The notes under the pieces: model-generated
Told to the model about the DNA's origin: nothing
What the model saw: the letters and a program-made list of their open reading frames with translations, nothing else
The model's database searches: none
Shown here: positions 55,558-64,000 of the stretch, one piece after another
Numbering within the stretch: position 1 is the first letter of the stretch
Layout: each line of letters starts with the position of its first letter
Made by a program: the position numbers and the translations under genes
Assembly (NCBI RefSeq): GCF_007680605.1
Contig: NZ_VEIO01000003.1
Coordinates: 62,001-126,000 of the forward strand
Origin: Paenibacillus xylanexedens
GTDB taxonomy: Bacteria > Bacillota > Bacilli > Paenibacillales > Paenibacillaceae
Direction: 5' to 3'
Length of the DNA stretch: 64,000 bases

Positions 55558-57281
55558 GCGATCTCCTCCTCAGTAAGCTGGGAGGATACAATCTCACGAT
55601 ATACTTCATTGTTCTCCAGCAGCTCTTTATGTGTTCCGGAACCGACAATTTTGCCCTCATCCATGACGAGAATACGGTCTGCATCCATTACCGTGCTTAC
55701 CCGCTGAGCTACGATCAGCACAGCCGCTTCCGTCGTTTCCGATTTGAGCGCAGCACGAAGTTTGGCATCCGTTTTAAAATCAAGGGCCGAGAAACTGTCA
55801 TCGAAAATATAAATTTCAGGACGGCGAACGAGTGCGCGTGCAATGGACAAACGTTGTTTCTGTCCACCTGACACATTATTCCCGCCTTGTGCAATCAGAC
55901 TGTCATACCCTTCCTTCATCTCGGAGATGAAGTTTTCGGCTTGGGCCGTACGTGCCGCATGAATAACTTCATCCATACTCGCATCATCCTTACCTTGCCG
56001 AATGTTATCTGCAACCGTACCGGTGAAAAGGACGGCCTTTTGCGGGACAAACCCGATTTTGGATCGAAGTTCTTCTTGTTTAAGCTCCCGCACATCGGCC
56101 CCATTCACACGCACAGTACCTTCGGTCACATCATAGAAACGCGGAATGAGGCTGAGCAATGTGGTTTTGCCTGAACCCGTACCGCCGATAATCGCTGTCG
56201 TTTCACCGGAACGAGCCGTAAACGAAATATCGGACAGGGCAGCATTTTCTGCACCCGGATAGCGGAAAGTGACACGATCGAACTCAATCGTTCCTTGCAT
56301 CGATTTCATCGTGCCGGGCTGTGCAGGGTCATACAGATCGGGCTGCATATCAAGCACTTCATTGATCCGTTCTGCCGAAGCTGATGCTCTTGGAATCATT
56401 ACAAAAATCATGGATACCATAATCAGCGAGAACATAATCTGCATCGCATATTGCACAAAGGCAATCAGGGAACCAATGTTCATATGACCGCCATCAATAC
56501 GCAGGCCACCAAAGTACAGAATGGCAATCATCGAAAAGTTCATGACCAGCATCATCACGGGCATAACGGTCGCCATCAGGACATTGACCTTGATCGACGC
56601 ATCCCTTAATTCCGTATTTGCCCCGTTGAAACGAACACGCTCATGCTCGCCACGGTTAAAAGAACGAACAACCCGGATACCTGTCAGCTGTTCACGCAGG
56701 ACCAGATTAAGGCGGTCGAGCTTTTTCTGGATTTGCTTGAATAGCGGAAATCCTTTGGAACCGATTAAGGCGATTGCTCCTGCAAGTACAGGCAGAACAA
56801 CCAGGAAGATAGTGGACAGCTTCGCGTCCTGAGAAACGGCCATGAAAATCCCCCCGATACACATCATCGGAGCCATAATCATCATGCGTAGCATCATCGT
56901 TAATACGTTCTGCACCTGTGTAATATCGTTCGTTGTACGCGTAATCAATGAAGCGGTGCCCAGCTTGTCGAATTCCTGTAGTGAAAAATTCTCAACATGC
57001 CGGAACACTCTACTGCGCAGCTGCTTGGCAAATCCGCCTGCTGTGCGCGAGGACAGATAACTCGCGATAATGGAACATGTGGTTCCGCCAATGGCAATCA
57101 GTAGCATGAAACCGCCAATTTTCCAGATATAAGGTACATCGCCTTTGACGATACCCAGGTTGACGATATCAGCCATTAACGTAGGCAAGTACAGCTCCGC
57201 CATCGTTTGCAGAAAGATGAGTGCCAAAATAAAAATAATCGGAATACGATAGGGCTTTAACATGCGAAATAACTTCATCAT
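55554..57281 (-). CDS. Heterodimeric ABC multidrug exporter, degenerate subunit (BmrC-like)
   Basis: A 575-residue half-transporter: six membrane helices (about 15-300) and an ATPase domain (about 335-570). Walker A GGTGSGKTT, signature NNVSGGQKQR, Walker B YIFDDSFSALD in which Asp stands where the catalytic Glu would be. The H-loop is IVAQRVST, with Gln in place of the usual His. Both changes mark the non-catalytic site of asymmetric exporters such as BmrCD and TM287/288. It overlaps marR and the next gene by 4 bases each. Confidence 0.9.
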   Translation of the reverse strand: MMKLFRMLKPYRIPIIFILALIFLQTMAELYLPTLMADIVNLGIVKGDVPYIWKIGGFMLLIAIGGTTCSIIASYLSSRTAGGFAKQLRSRVFRHVENFSLQEFDKLGTASLITRTTNDITQVQNVLTMMLRMMIMAPMMCIGGIFMAVSQDAKLSTIFLVVLPVLAGAIALIGSKGFPLFKQIQKKLDRLNLVLREQLTGIRVVRSFNRGEHERVRFNGANTELRDASIKVNVLMATVMPVMMLVMNFSMIAILYFGGLRIDGGHMNIGSLIAFVQYAMQIMFSLIMVSMIFVMIPRASASAERINEVLDMQPDLYDPAQPGTMKSMQGTIEFDRVTFRYPGAENAALSDISFTARSGETTAIIGGTGSGKTTLLSLIPRFYDVTEGTVRVNGADVRELKQEELRSKIGFVPQKAVLFTGTVADNIRQGKDDASMDEVIHAARTAQAENFISEMKEGYDSLIAQGGNNVSGGQKQRLSIARALVRRPEIYIFDDSFSALDFKTDAKLRAALKSETTEAAVLIVAQRVSTVMDADRILVMDEGKIVGSGTHKELLENNEVYREIVSSQLTEEEIA

Positions 57282-57856
57282 GGCGTATCATCTCCTTGTT
57301 CGGGTGTTTCTGTATCAGGTGCTTTATTGTCGTTTTCATGTCCTTCATCATGCCCGGAAACCTGTGCATCAAAGAAGGTATACACCTTGCTGAGCAGTCC
57401 AGCCAGTTGCAAACTATCCTCTTCGCCCAAATGTTCAACCAGTCTGTTGAAGGTAGCCATTCGTTCTTCATGGGCTGCACGAATAATCGCACGGCCAGCA
57501 TCTGTAATCGTAATCCGTACAGCCCGGCGATCCTCGGGGTCCATCGTCCGCTCAACCAGCCCTTCATCCTCCAGGCCGCGAATCACGGGTGTAATGGTCG
57601 GTGATTTTACACGCATTAAAGCGCTAATTTCGGACACTTTTAATCCCGGATGTTCCTGGTTTAAATGGCTCTCGAAATCGGGCGGATTATCCCGCCAATC
57701 CATGCGCTCCCCTGGATGTGCCCCATGAAGCAAACAAGCGAGTACCATAATTTCGTTGTGATTGCGTCCATGCGGTTTATGTTGTCTCCATTTGCCTTTG
57801 TTAAACTGCATGATGGAATATAAAAGCTTCTGGGCTACCGGATCAATCCCAGTCAT
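57278..57856 (-). CDS. MarR family repressor of the ABC exporter operon
   Basis: A 192-residue winged-helix regulator. The DNA-binding core lies at about 70-125: LKVSEISALMRVKSPTITPV, then GLEDEGLVERTMDPEDRRAV with the wing. The C-terminal 40 residues are acidic and probably disordered. It heads the marR-ABC-ABC operon, with a 4-base overlap, and its promoter region has clear palindromes, so it probably represses its own operon until a drug or lipid ligand binds. Confidence 0.9.
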   Translation of the reverse strand: MTGIDPVAQKLLYSIMQFNKGKWRQHKPHGRNHNEIMVLACLLHGAHPGERMDWRDNPPDFESHLNQEHPGLKVSEISALMRVKSPTITPVIRGLEDEGLVERTMDPEDRRAVRITITDAGRAIIRAAHEERMATFNRLVEHLGEEDSLQLAGLLSKVYTFFDAQVSGHDEGHENDNKAPDTETPEQGDDTP

Positions 57857-57900
57857 CTCATCGTCCTCCCTTCATCGGAACATCATGTCCCGTAAAACAA

Positions 57901-57996
57901 TTAATAGTTTCCCTATTAAGTAGGTCTTTTATTTAATAGCCATTCAATCTAATAGCAAACCAATTTAATAGCAACACAATTAATTAGGTTACCTAA
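57901..57996. promoter_or_regulatory. marR control region: two palindromes around 16-bp tandem repeats
   Basis: TTAATAG (57901-57907) is mirrored by CTATTAA (57913-57919). TTAGGT-T-ACCTAA (57984-57996) is a perfect 13-bp palindrome. Between them are three tandem 16-bp units starting TTTAATAG, TCTAATAG and TTTAATAG (57932-57947, 57948-57963, 57964-57979). All lie within 45-140 bases of the marR start and are good MarR operator candidates. The rest of 57997-58140 shows no gene. Confidence 0.6.
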
Positions 57997-58140
57997 GTAT
58001 ATTATCAGCTTATGCATATGTCAATCATTTCATTCATGTCAAAAGCATCCAATGCCCACAGGCCTTTCATGCCATATGTTCGCCCATATCATCACTTACT
58101 GTACAATGACAGCATGATGACTCTGATCCATCAGCATAAC

Positions 58141-58200
58141 AAAAAAGCCCCCAATCTCTCCGTTCGGTTAAGGACAAACGGAAGAACTGGGCAGCCTTTT
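58141..58200 (-). terminator. Terminator after uxaC
   Basis: On the minus strand the segment CCCAGTTCTTCCGTTTGTCC (58190-58171) folds on the following ACGGAGAGATTGGG with a few mismatches, and GGGGGCTTTTTT ends it (T-tract 58146-58141). Confidence 0.65.
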
Positions 58201-58255
58201 GAAATAGAATTCTTTGCGATGCAATGTTATTAAAGTAGACCTGTTGGATCGGTAT

Positions 58256-59695
58256 TTATTTGGAAGCAGACACGCTTTTTGGCACAGTAGCAAACGGGAA
58301 ATAGTCTTTAGCATTATTGTAGGCGATACCTTGTACGATCTGACCGAGCAGCTCCATATCGTTTGGTGCTTCGCCTTGTTCTGCCCATTCACCGATCAGG
58401 TTACAGAGCAAGCGGCGGAAGTATTCATGTCTCGTATACGAGAGGAAACTTCTTGAGTCAGTCAACATGCCGACAAAACGGCTGAGTAGCCCCACATTCG
58501 CGAGCGCCTTCATCTGAGCGAGCATGCCATCCTTCGTATCATTGAACCACCATGCCGCGCCAAGCTGAATTTTACCTGGAACGCCTCCACCCTGGAAGCT
58601 ACCAATAATGGCAGCAAGCACTTCGTTATCCCTTGGATTAAGGGAGTAGAGAATCGTTTTTGGCAGAGCATCCTGCTGCTCCAACGTATCCAGCAATCCG
58701 ATAACAGCCGCTGATAACGGCATATCGTTCACGGCATCGTACCCTGTGTCAGGCCCGAGCTTCTTGAACATTTTCGTATTGTTATTACGCGCTGCATTGA
58801 TGTGGAATTGCATGACCCAACCACGCTCCGCATACAGCTTGCCAAGGAATGTGAGTGTAACCGTCTTGTAGCCGTCCTCTTCCGTGCGTGAAACTTTCTC
58901 GCCAGCGAGTGCTTTGGCAAATGCAGCGGATGCCTCCTCGCGTGTCGCTGCAGCATAAGGCACATAGTCCAGTGCATGGTCAGAGACACGGCCGCCTACG
59001 GAATGGAAGAACTCCACACGGGATTCCAGCGCAGCCAGGAATGAGTCATAATCTGTAATGTCCTTGCCCACAACCTGTGAAAGCTTGCCTACCCATTCAA
59101 TAAATGTATCCCGGTTTAATTCCAACCCTTTATCCGGGCGGAAAGACGGCAGTACGGCTGTGTCAAAACCTTCAATCTCCTGAATCTTCAGGTGATATTC
59201 GAGGGAATCGGTTGGGTCATCGGTGGTGCATACCACGGTGACATTGGATTTGGTAATCAGATCACGCGCACCGAAACCTTCGCCGGTTAGTTGGGCATTT
59301 ACTTTTTCCCAGATCGCTGGGGCGCTTTTCTCATTAAGCACTTCATGGACATCGAAATAACGTTGTAATTCCAAGTGTGACCATGCATATAGGGGGTTAC
59401 CGATCATCATCGGCACTGTTTTGGCATAAGCAAGGAAACGATCATAATCCGTTACGCCTTCGCCGCCCGTCACATATTTCTCTTCAACGCCGTTAGCCCG
59501 CATCAGACGCCATTTGTAATGATCGCCGTACAGCCAGGCCTCTGTCAGATTGCCAAATGTTTTGTTTTCGTAAATTTCCTGAGGACTGAGGTGACAGTGA
59601 TAATCCATAATCGGCATGTCTTTTGCATATTGCTCGTACAGTCTGACCGCCGTTTCATTGTGAAGTAAAAATTGTTCATCCAGAAAAGATTTCAT
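58256..59695 (-). CDS. uxaC: Uronate (glucuronate/galacturonate) isomerase
   Basis: A 479-residue cytoplasmic enzyme converting D-glucuronate to D-fructuronate and D-galacturonate to D-tagaturonate, the first step of hexuronate breakdown. N-terminal metal-site motif MDYHCHLSP (His33, His35), conserved TNDPTD-like CTTDDPTDSLEYH, and FLSYTRHEYFRRLLCNLIGEW near the end. Length matches the family. AAGGCG precedes ATG 59695. Other uxa/uxu genes are not next to it, which is unusual since they are often clustered. A catabolite-repression-like site lies about 95 bases upstream. Confidence 0.93.
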   Translation of the reverse strand: MKSFLDEQFLLHNETAVRLYEQYAKDMPIMDYHCHLSPQEIYENKTFGNLTEAWLYGDHYKWRLMRANGVEEKYVTGGEGVTDYDRFLAYAKTVPMMIGNPLYAWSHLELQRYFDVHEVLNEKSAPAIWEKVNAQLTGEGFGARDLITKSNVTVVCTTDDPTDSLEYHLKIQEIEGFDTAVLPSFRPDKGLELNRDTFIEWVGKLSQVVGKDITDYDSFLAALESRVEFFHSVGGRVSDHALDYVPYAAATREEASAAFAKALAGEKVSRTEEDGYKTVTLTFLGKLYAERGWVMQFHINAARNNNTKMFKKLGPDTGYDAVNDMPLSAAVIGLLDTLEQQDALPKTILYSLNPRDNEVLAAIIGSFQGGGVPGKIQLGAAWWFNDTKDGMLAQMKALANVGLLSRFVGMLTDSRSFLSYTRHEYFRRLLCNLIGEWAEQGEAPNDMELLGQIVQGIAYNNAKDYFPFATVPKSVSASK

Positions 59696-59789
59696 TCGCC
59701 TTGCACGCTCCCTTTAGGTGAGTTTACGTTCATTTAGGTTCACTTCCATCTTTAAGCTACACCGTTTGGCGCCAAAGTTCAATATAAAA

Positions 59790-59803
59790 TGATAGCGTTC
59801 TCA
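59790..59803. promoter_or_regulatory. Candidate catabolite response element (cre) upstream of uxaC
   Basis: TGATAGCGTTCTCA matches the CcpA consensus TGWAARCGYTWNCW at 12 of 14 positions. Location fits glucose control of uronate use. Also in this gap (59696-59996) TGATACTGAT occurs twice (59860-59869, 59878-59887). Confidence 0.45.
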
Positions 59804-59996
59804 AAAAAGGTTGGTTTAGGCACACTCCCGGAAACACAGTATACTGGATTTAACGTGAATGATACTGATTTAAAGATTGATACTGATGTTACTAATATTA
59901 ATATTGATATACTAAGATAGAATCCGTACAGGATATTGAAATTGAAGCTTGAACCTACAGCGGTCTTACATTTGCCAAACAAGGAGATGAAATGCG

Positions 59997-60749
59997 ATGA
60001 AAATCACTTTTCTAGGCACAGGAGATATGTTTAGTGTGGAACAACATCACAACAGTATGTTCGCTGAATTCGGCGATACCCATCTGGTTATTGATTTTCC
60101 AGAGTCTAATGCCAAAGCGCTCAAGGAATATGGTTTCGCGATGACAGGTATTCATAATGTGTTTATCACCCATCTGCATGAGGATCATATTAACGGGGTT
60201 CAGATGCTGGGCTACTATGCGCAGATTGTCGGGGATCGCAAGCCACGCCTGTTCATTCATGAAGAGTTGGTTGATCCACTGTGGAACATCCTCTCTCCAG
60301 GGATGCGGTATACAACGGACGGCGAGCGTACAATGAGCGACTATTATGATGTCATTCCGCTACCGGATGGCGGAAGCTTTGAGCTCGGCGGAGTCACATT
60401 TGAGACATTTCGCACGAAGCATGTTCCCGGCATGGTCAGCAACGGACTGATGGCGAAGCCTTATTTTTACTATAGTGCAGACAGCACGCTTGATCGTGAG
60501 CGAGTGGAGAGGATCGCACCCGATGTGCAGTTGATTTTCCATGAATGCCATATGCATGACTTGGTGATCAAATCCCATACGTCACTGAAGGATCTGGAGC
60601 AGCTGCCCGCCGAAGTGAGAAGGAAAACGGTACTGATGCATTATCATGACGAATATGCCGATGTGGACAAACGAGCAACATTCAACCGTACGTACGCGGA
60701 CGATCTGCGCATGGCTGGCACGCTGGAGTCCTTTGAGTTGGATCAGTAA
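59997..60749 (+). CDS. Metallo-beta-lactamase fold hydrolase
   Basis: A 250-residue cytoplasmic enzyme of the MBL superfamily. The metal motif HxHxDH is THLHEDHING (His59, His61, Asp63, His64). Further metal ligands are the His in KHVPG, YSADST with Asp, and the later MHYHDEY. The group includes RNase Z-like and phosphodiesterase-type hydrolases. The substrate cannot be told. CAAGGAGATG lies about 10 bases upstream of the ATG. Convergent with a lipoprotein gene 10 bases away. Confidence 0.85.
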   Translation: MKITFLGTGDMFSVEQHHNSMFAEFGDTHLVIDFPESNAKALKEYGFAMTGIHNVFITHLHEDHINGVQMLGYYAQIVGDRKPRLFIHEELVDPLWNILSPGMRYTTDGERTMSDYYDVIPLPDGGSFELGGVTFETFRTKHVPGMVSNGLMAKPYFYYSADSTLDRERVERIAPDVQLIFHECHMHDLVIKSHTSLKDLEQLPAEVRRKTVLMHYHDEYADVDKRATFNRTYADDLRMAGTLESFELDQ

Positions 60750-60759
60750 TTCGGAGGGC

Positions 60760-61416
60760 TTAGCCCTCCCATGATTTCATATATTCAATCATTCTTGAAG
60801 ATGGCCTTGCTTTAAGATGAAAATATTCCTCCGTCCGCTGATCTTCTGGTCCATATGATATTTTGACATACACATCAGTGTAGTTCTGAAGATATTCAGG
60901 GCTAATTTCGGATTCGGGTTTCAGAACATAACTTCTCGACAAACTCAATCCTGGCGGCTCCTTACCCGGTCCCATTGTTGTTTCATATGTATTACTCACA
61001 TTCGAGTTGAACAGTTCAGCTGCTTGAAGCGTATGAATCATGTCGGAATCAAGCGTGAACGACTGAAGGACATTCATCATTGGTATGCGAACATCATTAA
61101 GTATAATCTCATATGTGATCCCGTCCGCTTCAGATCCGGGGTTCACATCCACTGTTGCGGCCAGATGATATCTCTCTGGCAGGGTTTCTCGGAAACTCTC
61201 CCGATCCTTATTCATGCGTGCCTCTATATCCCTGCGTTCCGTGTTAAACGTATACTTGTCTGTTCGCTGTACTTCTCCACGCGGCCCGTGTTCTACACCA
61301 AAGCTGCATGCTGCCAGACACACTGCTGTTACAAGCAGACACAGAACAAGTAAAAAGAGACGTTTTCTTTTCCTCGCTTGTGTAGTCGGGTCTTTAGTTT
61401 GGGTTTGGGTTTGCAT
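60760..61416 (-). CDS. Predicted lipoprotein of unknown function
   Basis: A 218-residue secreted protein. A basic stretch (KRKRLF) precedes a hydrophobic segment (about 20-34) and the lipobox VCLAAC, so Cys37 should be lipidated. The mature part has no motif I recognise; it is rich in polar residues with a C-terminal alpha/beta pattern (TDVYVKISYG, EYFHLKARPSS). No operon partner is seen. Probably a real gene: coding-like composition and a convincing export signal. Confidence 0.65.
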   Translation of the reverse strand: MQTQTQTKDPTTQARKRKRLFLLVLCLLVTAVCLAACSFGVEHGPRGEVQRTDKYTFNTERRDIEARMNKDRESFRETLPERYHLAATVDVNPGSEADGITYEIILNDVRIPMMNVLQSFTLDSDMIHTLQAAELFNSNVSNTYETTMGPGKEPPGLSLSRSYVLKPESEISPEYLQNYTDVYVKISYGPEDQRTEEYFHLKARPSSRMIEYMKSWEG

Positions 61417-61654
61417 GTTAGCCCCCTTCTTGCTGGATAATGCAACCTAGTTCATAGGATTCCTCACTTCTTTTGGATGATTATACCATATATTCTAATG
61501 ATTTTTATCAAAGTTTATAGAGGATGTGCAGTTCATCCTTGGTAACACAGTAATTGATTCGTCTGTGGAGTGGATGTGGATTAAATGCTCAGCTTGGTAA
61601 GCGAGAGCAAGAGGATATTGTTGATTTGTAACTCGAACTGGCCACATATTTTAC

Positions 61655-61851
61655 TCTAACGATCACCAGAAACCTTATTTGGCATATATTTGAGGTTTTA
61701 TGATTCTAACGATCACCAGAAACGTTATTTGGGTGAATTTGCTGTAAATGCTACCGTTTTGGCTGAATTTTGGTGAAATAAGCTCACTGAGGATCGTTAG
61801 ATTTCCAACCGTCCGGTTTAGGGGGAAATAAGCTTTCCTGGGATCGTTAGA
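61655..61851. repeat. Repeat cluster: two direct and two inverted TAACGATC copies
   Basis: Direct copies at 61655-61680 and 61705-61730 (each starting TCTAACGATCACCAGAAAC and ending TTATTT) face inverted copies at 61776-61801 and 61826-61851 (AAATAAGCT then GGATCGTTAGA). The same core appears at 42307-42409. The whole folds as nested stems. It lies in the 878-base gap between the lipoprotein and amylase genes. Other parts of 61417-61935 show no gene. Confidence 0.75.
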
Positions 61852-61935
61852 ATTCCCGAGTTCTCCAAATTCGAATTCGAGTTCTCTACGTTTGAATTCC
61901 GGAGCCTGCGAACTTGTAAATCGGAGTTACAAAAT

Positions 61936-62039
61936 AGAAAAAACCACCTGAATCAGCACGCCACAGCGTGTCTGTTTGAACTGCCCTCCCTCGTTGGACA
62001 CGATCGAACAGGTGGGATGCAGTTCAGCTTCAAGTGGTT
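61936..62039 (-). ncRNA. Candidate structured RNA with three-way junction and T-tract
   Basis: A closing stem pairs TTCAAGTGGTT (62029-62039) with AACCACCTGAA (61942-61952), 10 of 11 bases. Inside lie GAACTGC/GCAGTTC (61978-61984 with 62019-62025) and a hairpin CAG-CACGC/GCGTG-CTG (61954-61974). On the minus strand the closing stem is followed by six T and a T-rich tail, a terminator-like end. It lies 255 bases after the amylase stop on the same strand. It could be a complex terminator or a separate small RNA. No gene seen in 62040-62294. Confidence 0.45.
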
Positions 62040-62294
62040 TCATCCTAGCTTACGATTCTTTATCGTATCAACTTTTTAATTTATTACGTACTAACTATGC
62101 CAAAGCTTCAAAGCTTACTCTTGCAAGCATGAGCCCACGGTTATTTTGATCTTCTCCATCTGTCGTTCAACCAATGGGTATCTACATCAGTATTCAGCAT
62201 CCGTTTTTCTTGAGTACTTGGGCACTACTGTATCTACAACACCAGCCATATCTATTCCAGCGTCCAGCTTATGCCTTCTGCGAACGAACGTACA

Positions 62295-63797
62295 TTACTC
62301 TGTATCTGTATTTACAGTATCTGTGCCACAGTTCTCTCTCGTTTCCGGCAATGCCCAGACGGCCACCCCTCCGCCGCAGACGTGGAACGTAGCCCAGCCA
62401 TCTTCCTCAATGGTGATCGAATCTTCACAACTACCGGTCATGTCTTCCCAGACTTCCCCGGCACGATGCTCCCCGACAAACATTCTCTTTTCACCGTCAT
62501 CCCCGTTCGAGATGACCACCGCACAACCGGAGCCTTCCATCTCTTCCACGCCGCGGCGAACCCAACCAATGGTGTTGGGATGATCGAAATAGTCTTCCTG
62601 CTCTCCATAGGCTTTGTTGCAACGAGCGGACAACAGAATGTCCAAAATCTCCTTTTTGCCCTCCACCGGGTCAGGTCCGCCAATCCCGTAATAATCGCCG
62701 TAAAAGACGACGGGATATCCGTCACGACGTAGCAGCGTCAGTGCATACGCGCTTGGCTTGAACCAATCGCCAACCCATGATTCCAAAGCCTCATGAGGCT
62801 GTGAATCATGGTTGTCCACAAAGGTGACCGCATGGGTTGGATGCGTCTGAACCAGGGTATCTTCAAAAATTTTGGAAAGATCGAAATTACGCCCCGCCAA
62901 CGAGGCTTCGTGAAATTTATAGTGAAGCGACACGTCAAACAAGTCAATTTGATAATCCACCGTATCTAAAAAGGTACGACAGGCATCCAGGTTTGGATTC
63001 CAGAACTCACCGACGATGTAGAAATCCTGCCCGCGTTTGCGGATCATCTCTGCTGCAAATTCTTTAACAAACTCATGGTTTATATGTTTGATCGCGTCCA
63101 GTCGGAACCCGCCGCATTGCAACGTATCGATCAGCCACTTCCCCCACTCAATCATCTCATGCCGTACATCCGGGTGGTTATAATCTATATTGGCAAACAT
63201 CAGATAATCGTAGTTGCCAAACTCATCATCGACGTTTTCATTCCAGGTTTTGTTCTCGCCGGCAATGCGGAACACACCCGTACGTTCTTCTTTTGCATCA
63301 AAATCGGTGCCGTTGAAGTGTTCGGATGTCCATTTGAAGGAAGAATATTCATTGCCCCGGCCTGGAAATGTGAACTTCGTCCAGCCTTCAATCTCGAATG
63401 GTTCGGAAATCTCCTTCGTCCGGTCGTTGGGATCAACCTCAATCACCTTAAAGACTTCCTTCTCATCTGCTCCGGCCTTATGATTCATTACGAGATCCAC
63501 ATAAACGACAATGCCGCTCTTCTGACATTCTGCGATGGCTTCCACCAGTTCCTGCTTGGTGCCATATTTCGTGCGTACCGTACCCTTTTGATCAAATTCA
63601 CCCAGATCGTACAGATCATATATGCCATAACCTGTATCCTCTGCAGACACTGCCTTCGTTACAGGAGGCACCCATACGGAGTCTATGCCTTTTGCTTTCA
63701 GTTCCGGGGCCATGTCAGCCAGTCGTTTCCAATGATCGCCGTCTGCAGCCAAATGCCATTCAAAAAACTGCATCATCGTATGATTTTTCTTCATCAC
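62295..63797 (-). CDS. Cytoplasmic alpha-amylase, GH13
   Basis: A 500-residue glycoside hydrolase that cuts internal alpha-1,4 bonds of starch or maltodextrin. GH13 motifs: VDLVMNHK (region I), GFRLDAIKHI with the catalytic Asp (region II), IVGEFW with the catalytic Glu (region III) and FVDNHDSQP (region IV). No signal peptide: it begins MMKKNHTMMQFFEWHLAADG, like AmyS/subfamily GH13_5 enzymes in the liquefying amylase group that lack export in some species. It probably acts on intracellular glycogen or imported dextrin. The C-terminal 15 residues (after ALPETREN) are extra. The 200 bases upstream to the window end hold no other gene. Confidence 0.92.
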   Translation of the reverse strand: MMKKNHTMMQFFEWHLAADGDHWKRLADMAPELKAKGIDSVWVPPVTKAVSAEDTGYGIYDLYDLGEFDQKGTVRTKYGTKQELVEAIAECQKSGIVVYVDLVMNHKAGADEKEVFKVIEVDPNDRTKEISEPFEIEGWTKFTFPGRGNEYSSFKWTSEHFNGTDFDAKEERTGVFRIAGENKTWNENVDDEFGNYDYLMFANIDYNHPDVRHEMIEWGKWLIDTLQCGGFRLDAIKHINHEFVKEFAAEMIRKRGQDFYIVGEFWNPNLDACRTFLDTVDYQIDLFDVSLHYKFHEASLAGRNFDLSKIFEDTLVQTHPTHAVTFVDNHDSQPHEALESWVGDWFKPSAYALTLLRRDGYPVVFYGDYYGIGGPDPVEGKKEILDILLSARCNKAYGEQEDYFDHPNTIGWVRRGVEEMEGSGCAVVISNGDDGEKRMFVGEHRAGEVWEDMTGSCEDSITIEEDGWATFHVCGGGVAVWALPETRENCGTDTVNTDTE

Positions 63798-64000
63798 AAA
63801 CCGACCTCCTTGATTTGCATTCGAAGCGGACCGCGGAACGGATAGGGTATCGCCGTTGTTCGTTCGTGCTAACCAAGTTATAACCCGATTACCCTATGTT
63901 TCAATCATGAAAATGAAAGAATGTTAAGAAATTCAAAGAAAATTTTTCGTAAACCAATGAAAACAACACGATAAAGACATAAAAAAACGTAAACGTCATC

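Noticed and set aside
57932..57979. CRISPR-like array (16-bp tandem units)
   Set aside because: Units are directly adjacent without spacers, too short and degenerate, and no cas genes are present.
59779..59982. 67-residue minus-strand ORF upstream of uxaC
   Set aside because: Low-complexity Ile/Ser/Val string from an AT-rich repeat, overlaps the MBL promoter region and lacks a start signal.
61655..61851. Insertion sequence
   Set aside because: No transposase frame within or next to the repeats; more like a small palindromic element.

Overview
The window looks like a chromosome segment of a Paenibacillus-type Bacillota. This is inferred from strong AGGAGG-like ribosome binding sites, a polyamine potABCD operon, a stand-alone bacterial nitric oxide synthase, Dps, a cytosolic alpha-amylase, a BmrCD-type drug exporter and a multi-gene NRPS locus with communication (COM) domains. 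No rRNA, tRNA, CRISPR array, insertion sequence or prophage gene was found. Species and product names cannot be fixed without a search.

Layout. (1) 0-10.1 kb, ordinary chromosome: end of an AraC-type regulator, a LiaF-like membrane protein, a CPBP protease-like membrane protein, potABCD, two tandem histidine-rich small proteins, an MFS exporter, nitric oxide synthase and Dps. (2) 10.4-39.8 kb, a visibly AT-rich block: three collinear NRPS genes on the minus strand, here called NrpA (25900-32898), NrpB (18246-25877) and NrpC (10644-18218). A divergent MFS exporter and a response regulator/histidine kinase pair follow, then a convergent ABC transporter operon with a DUF4097/LiaG-like lipoprotein. 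(3) 40.1-64 kb, chromosome again: zinc-ribbon membrane protein, DUF3105 protein, chemoreceptor, nucleoside hydrolase, MMPL transporter with TetR, an odd MocR regulator, GNAT, lipid kinase, a DUF697-like protein, a MarR-controlled heterodimeric ABC exporter, uronate isomerase, an MBL hydrolase, a lipoprotein and a cytosolic alpha-amylase.

How the central block works. The COM-type tails and heads give the order NrpA-NrpB-NrpC, with six modules: (Cpartial-A-T)(C-A-T-E)(C-A-T)(C-A-T-E)(C-A-T)(C-A-T-E). Reading the A-domain pockets by eye gives Ile/Val - X - X - Ser - Thr - aromatic, and the E domains predict D-configuration at residues 2, 4 and 6. Three things are unusual: the first condensation domain is only a C-terminal half, there is no thioesterase or other release domain, and the last enzyme ends in an epimerase without a COM tail. 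The two-component system, MFS pump and ABC operon around it look like control, export and self-protection, but that is inference from position.

Other points of interest: a MocR-family regulator with Gln where the PLP-binding Lys should be; paired histidine-rich proteins sharing an upstream motif; a three-way-junction RNA-like element downstream of the amylase; a palindromic repeat family present at two distant sites; and clear candidate operators in front of the marR, MMPL/tetR and DUF3105 genes.
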